A DNA stretch of 37,722 nucleotides, from the NCBI GenBank assembly GCA_039028635.1, contig JBCCHV010000065.1, positions 1-37,722 of the forward strand, given 5' to 3'. A program made the position numbers and the translations under genes. Below, piece by piece: positions 16,972 to 25,759 of this stretch (position 1 is the stretch's first letter; the number at the start of each line of letters is the position of its first letter). Source of the DNA: Acidobacteriota bacterium (GTDB taxonomy: Bacteria > Acidobacteriota > Thermoanaerobaculia > Multivoradales > JBCCEF01). A model generated the notes under the pieces. The model had not been told where the DNA came from and searched no databases. It was given only the letters and a program-made list of their open reading frames with translations.

Positions 16972-18417
16972 ATGTCCAGGAATCAACCCAACGACGTCCT
17001 TTCCCGGCGCGCCCGCCTTTTGGCCGTCGGTGTCTTGCTGGGCGCGGGATGTTTGGCCACGACGGTGTCCGGAGACACGCTACCGGCGCTGTTTCAGCAG
17101 CACGGTATCCGGCCCGTCGAACCCGCGTCTCCAGCGGCAGATTTCGAGCTCCCGGACTTGTCCGGGAGCCGCCGCGCTCTCTCCGATGCCCGCGGCACCT
17201 GGGTTGTCCTGACCTTCTTCGCCACCTGGTGCGGCCCCTGCCGCCACGAGATGCCGACCCTCGAGCGCCTGCATCAGGCCAAGGCCGCCGAGGGAATCAC
17301 CGTTCTGGGCGTCTCGATCGACGATTCCAAGGCCCCGCTGCCACACTTTCTCAACCAGATGGGAGTGACCTTCCCGGTGCTCTGGGACGAGAACGGTCAA
17401 GCCGGCAGCACCTACCGCGCCACCAGCATCCCGCTGACCTATCTAATCGATCCCGCCGGCCGCATCGTCGGCGTTTCGCGGGGCGCCCGTGACTGGGAGG
17501 CCCTCGGGCCGATGCTCTCCCAGGCGGCGACGATCATGCCCCCGGACGCCGCCACCGAGTCCGCCTGGCAGACCGCCTCGGGCCCCGTCGACTTGCCCTC
17601 CGAGGTGACGCCGCCGACCGCCGTCGTGCAGCTCTCGTCGGCCACTCCACGGCCCGGCAAGATCTTCGAGCTGACCATTGAGATCCGCTGGTCCGGGACC
17701 TTCGACGAGTACCTGCTCCATCCCCCCCGGGTCGCCCTGCCGGAAGGAGTGCGAGCCAGCGGCAACACCCGCGCCGAGACCACCAGCCGCGCCGGTCGCA
17801 ACGTCATCACCTACTCGATGCCGCTGGTGGCGGAAGCCACCGGCCGCTTCGCCCTCGATCCGGTCGAGCTGCTCTACACACCGCGCTTCGAATCGCAGCA
17901 GGTGTCGTCACGCCTCGCCGGTCCGGTGGTCGAGGTGGAGGACGCCACCTTCGCCGGCTTCAAGCCGCGCACCGTGATGGTGGCCGGCACCGGCGCCGCC
18001 GTCGCCGGCCTGCTCGCCGGCCTCGCCCTGGTCGGCCTCGGCCGCCGGCGCAAGAAGATCGCCCAGGTCGAAGCGCCGCCGCAGCTCGCCGGCTGGGAGG
18101 AGACCGTCGCCGAAGCCCGCCGCCATCGCCTCCAGGGAGAGCCGCGCAAGGCCTTCCTGGCGCTCGCCGAGCTGGCCCGCGAGCTCGACCCGCAAGACAC
18201 CACCGATCTCGTCGACACCCTCGACAAGGCGCGCTACGGTGGCTACCGACCGAGTCGCGAAGAGCTCGAGCGCCTCGAGCGGCGGGTCGAGCTGCTGCTG
18301 CGCGAGCACCGGCCCGATGAGCGCGCCGCCGAGCGACGGTCGATTCGGCTGCGCCCCGATTCGCGCCAATCCATGGAATCTCGCAACCCCATGACCCCGG
18401 AGAACGTCGGCTCCTAG
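16972..18417 (+). CDS. TlpA-like thioredoxin fused to BatD-like domain
   Basis: 481 residues. An N-terminal hydrophobic signal (LLAVGVLLGAGCLATT, perhaps a lipoprotein) leads to a TlpA/ResA-type thioredoxin domain, residues about 45-185. Its active site is WCGPC (Cys87, Cys90), and the cis-Pro loop is TSIPLTYLID. From about residue 205 there is a BatD-like beta-sandwich (VVQLSSATPRPGKIFELTIE), then a transmembrane helix near residue 345 followed by GRRRKK, and a charged cytosolic helical tail. The thioredoxin would face the periplasm. It heads the Bat operon, 64 bp before moxR. The ATG at 16972 follows a GAAGAGAAGAAG purine tract. Confidence 0.82.
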   Translation: MSRNQPNDVLSRRARLLAVGVLLGAGCLATTVSGDTLPALFQQHGIRPVEPASPAADFELPDLSGSRRALSDARGTWVVLTFFATWCGPCRHEMPTLERLHQAKAAEGITVLGVSIDDSKAPLPHFLNQMGVTFPVLWDENGQAGSTYRATSIPLTYLIDPAGRIVGVSRGARDWEALGPMLSQAATIMPPDAATESAWQTASGPVDLPSEVTPPTAVVQLSSATPRPGKIFELTIEIRWSGTFDEYLLHPPRVALPEGVRASGNTRAETTSRAGRNVITYSMPLVAEATGRFALDPVELLYTPRFESQQVSSRLAGPVVEVEDATFAGFKPRTVMVAGTGAAVAGLLAGLALVGLGRRRKKIAQVEAPPQLAGWEETVAEARRHRLQGEPRKAFLALAELARELDPQDTTDLVDTLDKARYGGYRPSREELERLERRVELLLREHRPDERAAERRSIRLRPDSRQSMESRNPMTPENVGS

Positions 18418-18481
18418 CCCGACCGGCTCAGGAACCGTACGTGTCCGGCTGCGTTTCTTGCTTTTGAAGGAGAGAGGGAAG

Positions 18482-19470
<989 letters not shown>

Positions 19471-19471
<1 letters not shown>

Positions 19472-20364
19472 TGAGCGCGACGCAGGAAACCCTCGACCCG
19501 GAGCTCTTCCAGAAAATCAAAGGCATCCAGATCCGCACCCAGCGCCTGGTGACGGAAGCGATGGCCGGCGAGTACGAGAGCGCCTTCAAGGGCCGCGGCA
19601 TGGAGTTCGAGGAGGTGCGCGAGTACCAGCCCGGCGACGACATCCGGCACATCGACTGGAACGTCACCGCCCGCACCGGCACGCCCTTCGTCAAAGAACA
19701 CCGCGAGGAGCGCGAGCTCACCGTCATGCTGATCGTCGACGTCAGCTCGTCGGGGGCCTTCGGCAGCGGCGACAAGCTCAAGAACGAGGTCGCCGCCGAG
19801 GTCGCGGCGATGCTCGCCTACACCGCCATCCAGAGCAACGACCGCGTCGGCCTGATCATCTTCTCGGACCGCATCGAGCGCTACATCCCGCCCAAGAAGG
19901 GGCGCGCCCACGTCTGGCGGGTGATCCGCGAGATCCTCACCTTCCGCCCCAGCCGACGCTCGACGGACCTCGACGGCGCCCTCGAGTTCCTCAGCAAGGT
20001 GACGCCACGGCGGGTGGTCGGCTTCGTCATCTCGGACTTCCTCGACGACGGTTTCGAGGACCGCCTGCGGATCGCGGCGCAGCGCCACGACCTCACCGCC
20101 GTGACGGTGGCCGATCGCCGCGAGGCGGAGCTGCCGTCGGTCGGTCTGATCGAGCTCGAGGACGCCGAAACCGGTGAGACCCTGCTGATCGACACCTACG
20201 ACCGCAACATCACCCGCGGCTTCGTCGTCCTCGGCGACGACGACCGCTCCCAGCGCTCGGATCTGTTTCGCTCCGCCGGCGTCGGCGAGCTGCCGCTGTG
20301 GACCGACGAGCCGGCCGCCGATGCCCTGATCCGCTACTTCCGGGCCCGCGAGCGGAGGCGCTGA
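19471..20364 (+). CDS. DUF58 domain protein
   Basis: 297 residues, cytosolic, without a transmembrane segment. The DUF58 signature EVREYQPGDDIRHIDW is followed by NVTARTGTPFVKEHREERE. The C-terminal part contains a VWA-like core beginning MLIVDVSSSGAFGSG. DUF58 proteins are standard partners of MoxR ATPases in Bat operons. The ATG overlaps the moxR stop, and the next gene starts 4 bp after its own stop. Confidence 0.95.
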
Positions 20365-20368
20365 GACG

Positions 20369-21370
20369 ATGGAGCTACGCCAGCCTCCCACCACCGCCCG
20401 GCGCCCGACGGCCGACCCCATGGCCCGCCACCTGCTGTGGCTGCAGACCGCCCTGCTGGTGCTGCTGATCGCCCTCTTCGGCTGGCACCTGGCAAGCGAC
20501 CAAGGCAACCGCCAGGATGACCGGCGCGACCGCGAGGTGGCCGCCAAGCTCAAGGCCGCCGGCGTCGTCGACGAAGCGGCGCGCCTCTACGAGAGTTATC
20601 TGACGGACGCCTCGGCCCCCGCCGCCGGCCGCGCCGAAATCGCCTACAGCCTGGGCACCACGTACCTCGAGCACGGGCGCTACGAGTCGGCCCTGCGCTG
20701 GTTCTACGAGGCCGAGGCGCTGGGCAGCGGCGAGCTCGGAGATCAAGTCGCCGAGAAGATCGTCCACGCCCTCGAGCGTCTGGGCCGGGTCCACGCCGCC
20801 CACAGCGCCCTCGCCGCCAGGACTCGCCTGGACGGCGACGACACCGTCCGCGCGGAGGACGATCCGGTGCTCGCCGAGCTCGGCGAGCGCACCCTGCGGC
20901 GCTCCGACCTCGATGCCACCCTCGCCACCCTGCCACCGCAGGCGGCGGCCCAGCTCGCCGCCCCGGAGCAGCGCGCCGAGCTGCTGCGCAAGCTGGTTTC
21001 CGACGAGCTCATCCTCGCCAAGGCCCGCAAGCTCGAGATCGACGACGATCCGCAGGTGCGCCGCCAGATCGAGGAGATCTCGAAGCAGGCCGTGATCGCG
21101 CGCTTCCTCGAGCTCGAGGTGATGGCCAAGATCACCGTCGACGACGCCGACCTGGAGAACTTCTACCGCGCCAACGTCGAGCGCTACCGGCCGCCGGCGA
21201 AGGACGGCGAGGAAGCGCCTGCGGCACTCCCCCTCGACCAGATCCGATCGCGGGTCGAGCAGGAGTATCGCCTGCAGAAGGCCCAGAGCACCTACGCCGA
21301 AATGGTCGAGGAGCAGCTTTCGGCGGCGGACGTCAAGCTCTACCCGGAAAGGCTGGACAACGGTGGGTAA
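20369..21370 (+). CDS. TPR plus SurA-like chaperone-domain membrane protein
   Basis: 333 residues: a short cytosolic lead, one transmembrane helix (WLQTALLVLLIALFGWHLA, about residues 25-43), a periplasmic TPR region (IAYSLGTTYLEHGRYESALR), then a SurA/PpiC-type N-domain (LLRKLVSDELILAKARKLEI, ITVDDADLENFYRANVERYR). Where PpiC proteins carry a parvulin isomerase domain of about 90 residues there is only a short linker, after which the usual final helix appears (RSRVEQEYRLQKAQSTYAEM). It therefore looks like a chaperone scaffold without isomerase activity. It sits between DUF58 and a BatD-like gene and ends inside the next start. An alternative start is at 20420. Confidence 0.75.
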   Translation: MELRQPPTTARRPTADPMARHLLWLQTALLVLLIALFGWHLASDQGNRQDDRRDREVAAKLKAAGVVDEAARLYESYLTDASAPAAGRAEIAYSLGTTYLEHGRYESALRWFYEAEALGSGELGDQVAEKIVHALERLGRVHAAHSALAARTRLDGDDTVRAEDDPVLAELGERTLRRSDLDATLATLPPQAAAQLAAPEQRAELLRKLVSDELILAKARKLEIDDDPQVRRQIEEISKQAVIARFLELEVMAKITVDDADLENFYRANVERYRPPAKDGEEAPAALPLDQIRSRVEQEYRLQKAQSTYAEMVEEQLSAADVKLYPERLDNGG

Positions 21371-22538
21371 GAGGGTCGCCGGCCGGCGATTGCTGCCCCT
21401 GCTGCTGGTGCTCACGGCGGCCTGTGCCGGTGCACCGCCGGAACCCGCCGCGGACGACGAGGACCGGCCGCCGGTCGAGGCCCGAGCCACCGTCGACCGG
21501 GCCGTCGCCACCACCGGCGACATCCTCACTTACACCATCCTGGTCGAGCACGAGCCCGACCTGCTGGTCGAGATTCCCGAGGCCGGCAGCGAGATCGCCG
21601 GCTTCCGCATCGTCGAGATCGGTCGCGAGGTGCCGCGGACGGCGAGCGACGGCCAACGCCAGGTCGTCGAGCTCTGGTATCAGCTCAGGGCCGACCTGGT
21701 GGGCTCCTACGTGCTGCCATCGATCACCATCCCCTATCGACCGACGGAGAGCAACGAGGACGGGGCCAGCAGCCAATCCGCCCAGCGAGGCGAGGCCGGC
21801 TCGGTCAGCACCTCCGAGATCTTCGTCGAGGTCGAGTCGGTACTGCCGGCGGACGGCGAAGCCGACGACATTCGCGGCCTCAAGCCTTTGCGGCCCCAGC
21901 CGCGCCAGACACCTTGGGGTTGGATCACGGCGATCGCCGGCGGGGCCCTCGCCATCGCCCTGCTGGTGGGAATCTGGCTGTGGCGTCGCTACCAGCTGAC
22001 CCCGGAAGAACCAGCGGCACCGCCGCACGAGATCGCCTTTGCCGCCCTCGACGCATTGCGCGCCACCGACTTCGAGGACCCGGAAGCCGTTCGACGGTTC
22101 TACTTCGAGGTCTCCGAAGTCGTCCGGACCTATGTCGAAGGGCGCTTCGGCCTCAACGCCACCGATCTGACCACCGAGGAGATCCTGCCCCGCCTGGCCG
22201 ACGTGCGTGAGCTCACCGGCCAGCGCGGTGTCCGCCTGGCGGAGTTCCTGGAAACCACCGACCGGGTGAAGTTCGCGGCCCACGAGCCCCAGCAGGAGGA
22301 GATCCGCGAGGTCTACGAAAGCGCCCTCGGCTTCGTCGAGAGCACTGTGCCGGTGGAGCCGGAAGCCACCGCCGCCGGGCAGGCGACCGCAGCGCAGGCC
22401 CCCGATCCGCCCCCGAGTGATCCGCCGCCGAGCGAGCCGCCGCCGGAGGATCCGGCGCCTCCCGGCTCGGAGCCTCCCAAACCTGAGCCGCCCAACCCCG
22501 AGCCACCCACGAAACCTTCCGAGGAGGCCGCGGCATGA
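21363..22538 (+). CDS. BatD-like lipoprotein with Pro-rich tail
   Basis: 391 residues, GTG start overlapping the previous gene by 8 bp. The signal LLPLLLVLTAACAG contains a lipobox. A periplasmic beta-sandwich similar in layout to BatD proteins follows (ARATVDRAVATTGDILTYTI, GSYVLPSITIPYRP). Next are a transmembrane helix (WITAIAGGALAIALLVGIWL, about residue 185), a cytosolic helical domain (RRFYFEVSEVVRTYVEGRFG), and a Pro/Glu-rich C-terminus of about 45 residues. The cytosolic part matches the helical domain found after the membrane segment in BatD/DUF4381-type proteins. It lies directly before the two VWA genes, whose products it probably contacts. Confidence 0.78.
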   Translation: MGKRVAGRRLLPLLLVLTAACAGAPPEPAADDEDRPPVEARATVDRAVATTGDILTYTILVEHEPDLLVEIPEAGSEIAGFRIVEIGREVPRTASDGQRQVVELWYQLRADLVGSYVLPSITIPYRPTESNEDGASSQSAQRGEAGSVSTSEIFVEVESVLPADGEADDIRGLKPLRPQPRQTPWGWITAIAGGALAIALLVGIWLWRRYQLTPEEPAAPPHEIAFAALDALRATDFEDPEAVRRFYFEVSEVVRTYVEGRFGLNATDLTTEEILPRLADVRELTGQRGVRLAEFLETTDRVKFAAHEPQQEEIREVYESALGFVESTVPVEPEATAAGQATAAQAPDPPPSDPPPSEPPPEDPAPPGSEPPKPEPPNPEPPTKPSEEAAA

Positions 22539-23569
22539 TCCGCGACCTGGTCTTCTCGGACCTCCATCTCGGCTGGGTCCTGGCGCCGCTGTTCGTCCTC
22601 TGGGTGCTCGCCTGGCAGCTCTGGCCGCACTGGCGGCGGCGCTCCGCGGCCGCGGCGGTACGCTTCTCGAGCCTCAAGCACCTGGTGCCGCTACGGCCGT
22701 CCCGCAGCCTGCGGCTGCGTCAGCTCATTCAGGGCCTGCGCCTGGTCACCGTCGCCCTGCTCCTGCTCGCCGCCCTCCGCCCCCAGACCGGCCGCACCCT
22801 CACCCAGGTGTCGACGGAAGGGGTCGACATCATGCTGGCCCTCGACACCTCCGGCAGCATGCAGGCCCTCGACCTCGATGCCGACCGCCAAGTCTCCAAG
22901 CGACGCAACCGTCTCGAGGTCGCCAAGGAGGTGGTCGAAGACTTCGTCGAGAAGCGGGTCAACGACCAGGTCGGCCTGGTGGTGTTCGGCGCCGAAGCCT
23001 TCACCCAGTGCCCGCTGACCCTCGACCACGGCATCCTGGCGACCTTTCTCGAGCGCGTCGACATCGGCATCGCCGGCGAAGCCACCGCCATCGGCTCGGC
23101 CCTCGGCACGGCGGTCAAGCGTCTCGAGGACTCGCAGGCGAAGTCGAAGGTCGTCATCCTGCTCACCGACGGCCGCAGCAATGCCGGCGCCATCTCGCCG
23201 CGGCAGGCGGCGGACATCGCCGCCACCTTCGACATCCGGGTCTACACCATCGGCGCCGGCACCCGCGGCAAGGCGCCTTTCCTGGTCGACACGGTGTTCG
23301 GCAAGCAGGTGGCCTATGAGGACGTCGAGATCGACGAGGAGACCTTGAAGGCGATCGCCGAGCGCACCGGCGGCGAGTACTTCCGCGCCGAGGACCTGTC
23401 CTCCCTGACCCAGGTCTACGACCGCATCGACGAGCTCGAGAAGACCGAGATCACCATGGAGTCCTACATGGAGTACAACGAGCAGTTCCGCTGGTTCGTG
23501 TTGCCGGCGGTCGCCCTTCTGCTGCTCGAAGTGCTGCTCCTCGGGACCCGTTTCCGGAAGCTGCCGTGA
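22535..23569 (+). CDS. batA: BatA-like von Willebrand A membrane protein
   Basis: 344 residues. Two N-terminal transmembrane helices (LAPLFVLWVLAWQLWPHW and LVTVALLLLAALRPQTG) precede a periplasmic VWA domain. Its metal-ion (MIDAS) motif is DTSGS (Asp104, Ser106, Ser108), with conserved downstream Thr and Asp residues (GEATAIGSAL, ILLTDGRSNAG). A final helix (FVLPAVALLLLEVLLLG) anchors the C-terminus. This layout is that of BatA/BatB of aerotolerance operons. The ATG overlaps the preceding stop by 4 bp. Confidence 0.93.
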   Translation: MIRDLVFSDLHLGWVLAPLFVLWVLAWQLWPHWRRRSAAAAVRFSSLKHLVPLRPSRSLRLRQLIQGLRLVTVALLLLAALRPQTGRTLTQVSTEGVDIMLALDTSGSMQALDLDADRQVSKRRNRLEVAKEVVEDFVEKRVNDQVGLVVFGAEAFTQCPLTLDHGILATFLERVDIGIAGEATAIGSALGTAVKRLEDSQAKSKVVILLTDGRSNAGAISPRQAADIAATFDIRVYTIGAGTRGKAPFLVDTVFGKQVAYEDVEIDEETLKAIAERTGGEYFRAEDLSSLTQVYDRIDELEKTEITMESYMEYNEQFRWFVLPAVALLLLEVLLLGTRFRKLP

Positions 23570-24651
23570 AGCGCTTGCTGCTGCCCTCGGTCGTGATCGG
23601 CGCCGCCCTCGCCGGCGGCTGCAGCGAGGTGCGCGTCGGCAGCCCCGACTCCCTCTGGCTGCTCTGGCTGGTGCCGCTCCTACTGGCTTTCTTCGTCTAC
23701 TCCTTCCGCACCCGGGCGCGGCTGCTGCGGCGCTTCGCCTCGGCCACCATGCTGGAACGCCTGACCGCCGGCATCAGCCGGCCGCGGCAGCTCCTTAAGG
23801 CCGCCCTGCTGCTCGCCGGCCTGGCCGCCGCCGTGCTCGCCCTGGCGGAGCTCAAGTGGGGCTTCACCTGGGAGGAGGTGCAGCGACGCGGCGTCGACAT
23901 CGTGGTCGCCCTCGACGTCTCCGACAGCATGCTGGTCGAAGACGCCGAAGCCAGCGGCTCGCTGAGCCGCCTGGAGCGCGCCAAGCGCGAGATCGTCGAC
24001 CTGCTGAAGATTCTCGAAGGCGACCGTATCGGCCTGGTGGCCTTCGCCGGCACCGCCTTCCTGGAGTGCCCCCTGACCCTCGACTACAGCGCCGCCGAGG
24101 TCTTTCTGGGCTCCATCGACACCGATCTCATTCCGGTCAAAGGCACCGCCCTGGGAGACGCCCTGCGCACCTCCCTCGAAGCCTTCGAAGGCTCCGCTCA
24201 GCCCTCGCGGGCGATCATCCTGATCACCGACGGTGAGGACCACGGCGGCGCCGCCCTCGAAGCCGCCGAGGAGGCGAAGACCGCCGGCGTGCGCATCTTC
24301 ACCATCGGCATCGGGCGCGACGAAGGCTCTCCAATTCCCGACGCCCGCGGCGGTTTCCGGCGCGATCGCCGCGGCGAGATCATCCTCAGTCGCCTCGACG
24401 AGCCGACCCTGCAGAAGATCGCTCTCGCCACCGGCGGCCGCTACGTGCGCTCGGTCACCGGCGATGTCGACCTCGAGCAGATCTACTCCCAGGGCATCAA
24501 GGCGACCCTCGAAGACCAGGAGCTCGGCTCGCGCCGTCGCCAGCGCTGGGAGGAGCGTTTCCAGTGGGCGGTCGGCCTCGCCGCTCTGCTTCTCATGCTC
24601 GAAGTGCTGATCTCCGAGCGCACCCGGCGGAGGGCCCGTAGCCATGGTTGA
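23566..24651 (+). CDS. batB: BatB-like von Willebrand A membrane protein
   Basis: 361 residues, GTG start overlapping the batA stop by 4 bp. Two helices (WLLWLVPLLLAFFVYSF and LLKAALLLAGLAAAVLALAE) precede a VWA domain with MIDAS DVSDS (Asp117, Ser119, Ser121), VKGTALGDAL and ILITDGEDHGG. A last helix and an Arg-rich end follow. The N-terminus AALAGGCSEVRVGSP resembles a lipobox but may instead be a short pre-helix. A paralogue of the upstream gene; in Bacteroides BatA and BatB form membrane complexes. Confidence 0.93.
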   Translation: MKRLLLPSVVIGAALAGGCSEVRVGSPDSLWLLWLVPLLLAFFVYSFRTRARLLRRFASATMLERLTAGISRPRQLLKAALLLAGLAAAVLALAELKWGFTWEEVQRRGVDIVVALDVSDSMLVEDAEASGSLSRLERAKREIVDLLKILEGDRIGLVAFAGTAFLECPLTLDYSAAEVFLGSIDTDLIPVKGTALGDALRTSLEAFEGSAQPSRAIILITDGEDHGGAALEAAEEAKTAGVRIFTIGIGRDEGSPIPDARGGFRRDRRGEIILSRLDEPTLQKIALATGGRYVRSVTGDVDLEQIYSQGIKATLEDQELGSRRRQRWEERFQWAVGLAALLLMLEVLISERTRRRARSHG

Positions 24652-25759
24652 TTCCAAGATCCGCTTCCTGCTGGTGGCGCCCCTCGCCGCCGCCCTGGTC
24701 GGCGCCGCACCGGCGACGCCGCCGCCGGACGCCGCCGCGGAGGCGACCGCGCCACCGGCCGCTCCGACCAAGATCGACGGTCCTCACCAGGCCTACGCCG
24801 CCGGCCTCTACGACCAGGCCCTGCAGGGCTTCATCGACCAGCAGGTCGAACGGCCCGAGGACCCCGAACTGCTGCTCAACCTGGGCAGCTCCTACTTCCA
24901 GATGGGTGACTTCGAAAAGGCCCGCGACGCCTTCGCCGGCGCCGTCTTCGCCGGCGATCCGGAAGTCCGCTTCCAGGGCCTCTACAGCCTCGGCAATACC
25001 GCCTTTCGACAGGGCCGCCTCGAAGACGCCGTCGAGCTCTACAAGCAAGCCCTCGAGATCAACCCGGACGACGAAGACGCCAAGTTCAACCTCGAGTACA
25101 CCCGCGACGAGATCCGCCGGCGCCACGAGGAAGCCCAGAAGCGCCAGCAGGAACAGCAACAGCAGGGTGATCAAGGCCAGCAAGGGGACCAGCAGCAGCA
25201 AGGAGACCAGGGCCAGGAGGGGGAGCAAGAGCAGTCCGGCGACCAGCAGCAGGAAGGCGGAGAGCAAGAGGCCGGCGACCAGGGCGAAGACTCATCGCAA
25301 GGCGAGGAGCAGCCGCCGGCGGACGAACCCCAGGAGGCCGGCGGCGACGACAACTCCCAGTCACCGGGAGCCCAGGGCCCCGACCAGGACGGCGATGGAC
25401 TGCCCGACGAGACCGAGCGCAGCGGCGCCAACCCCACCGATCCGGAGAATCCCGACACCGACGGCGACGGTCTGCCCGATGGCGCCGAAGACCTCGACCG
25501 CGACGGCGAGCGCGACGAGGGCGAGACCGACCCCAATCAGCGCGACACGGACGGCGACGGAATTCCCGACGGCGAGGATCCGGACGCCACCCAGCCGGAA
25601 GGCTCCACCAGCGCCAGTGGTGGCAACCCCCAAGGCGGCGAAGAGCGGCCGATGACGCCGGAAGAGGCCGCCCGCTTCCTCGAAGCCCTCGAAGAGGGCC
25701 GCCCGCAGCAACAGCGCCCCGGGCCGCGTCGCCCGGCCCGTCCGGAGAAGGACTGGTGA
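24644..25759 (+). CDS. BatC-like TPR protein with thrombospondin type-3 repeats
   Basis: 371 residues, ATG overlapping batB by 8 bp. A signal peptide is followed by two to three TPR motifs (ELLLNLGSSYFQMGDFEKAR, RFQGLYSLGNTAFRQGRLED). Then comes a strongly Gln/Gly/Glu-rich linker (residues about 165-245) and three calcium-binding TSP3 motifs at about 247-317 (DQDGDGLPDETE, DTDGDGLPDGAEDLDRDGE, DTDGDGIPDGEDPD). The C-terminus (MTPEEAARFLEALEEGRPQQ) resembles the end of BatC-type TPR proteins. The TSP3 block is not part of the BatC proteins I know. Periplasmic by inference. Confidence 0.85.
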   Translation: MVDSKIRFLLVAPLAAALVGAAPATPPPDAAAEATAPPAAPTKIDGPHQAYAAGLYDQALQGFIDQQVERPEDPELLLNLGSSYFQMGDFEKARDAFAGAVFAGDPEVRFQGLYSLGNTAFRQGRLEDAVELYKQALEINPDDEDAKFNLEYTRDEIRRRHEEAQKRQQEQQQQGDQGQQGDQQQQGDQGQEGEQEQSGDQQQEGGEQEAGDQGEDSSQGEEQPPADEPQEAGGDDNSQSPGAQGPDQDGDGLPDETERSGANPTDPENPDTDGDGLPDGAEDLDRDGERDEGETDPNQRDTDGDGIPDGEDPDATQPEGSTSASGGNPQGGEERPMTPEEAARFLEALEEGRPQQQRPGPRRPARPEKDW

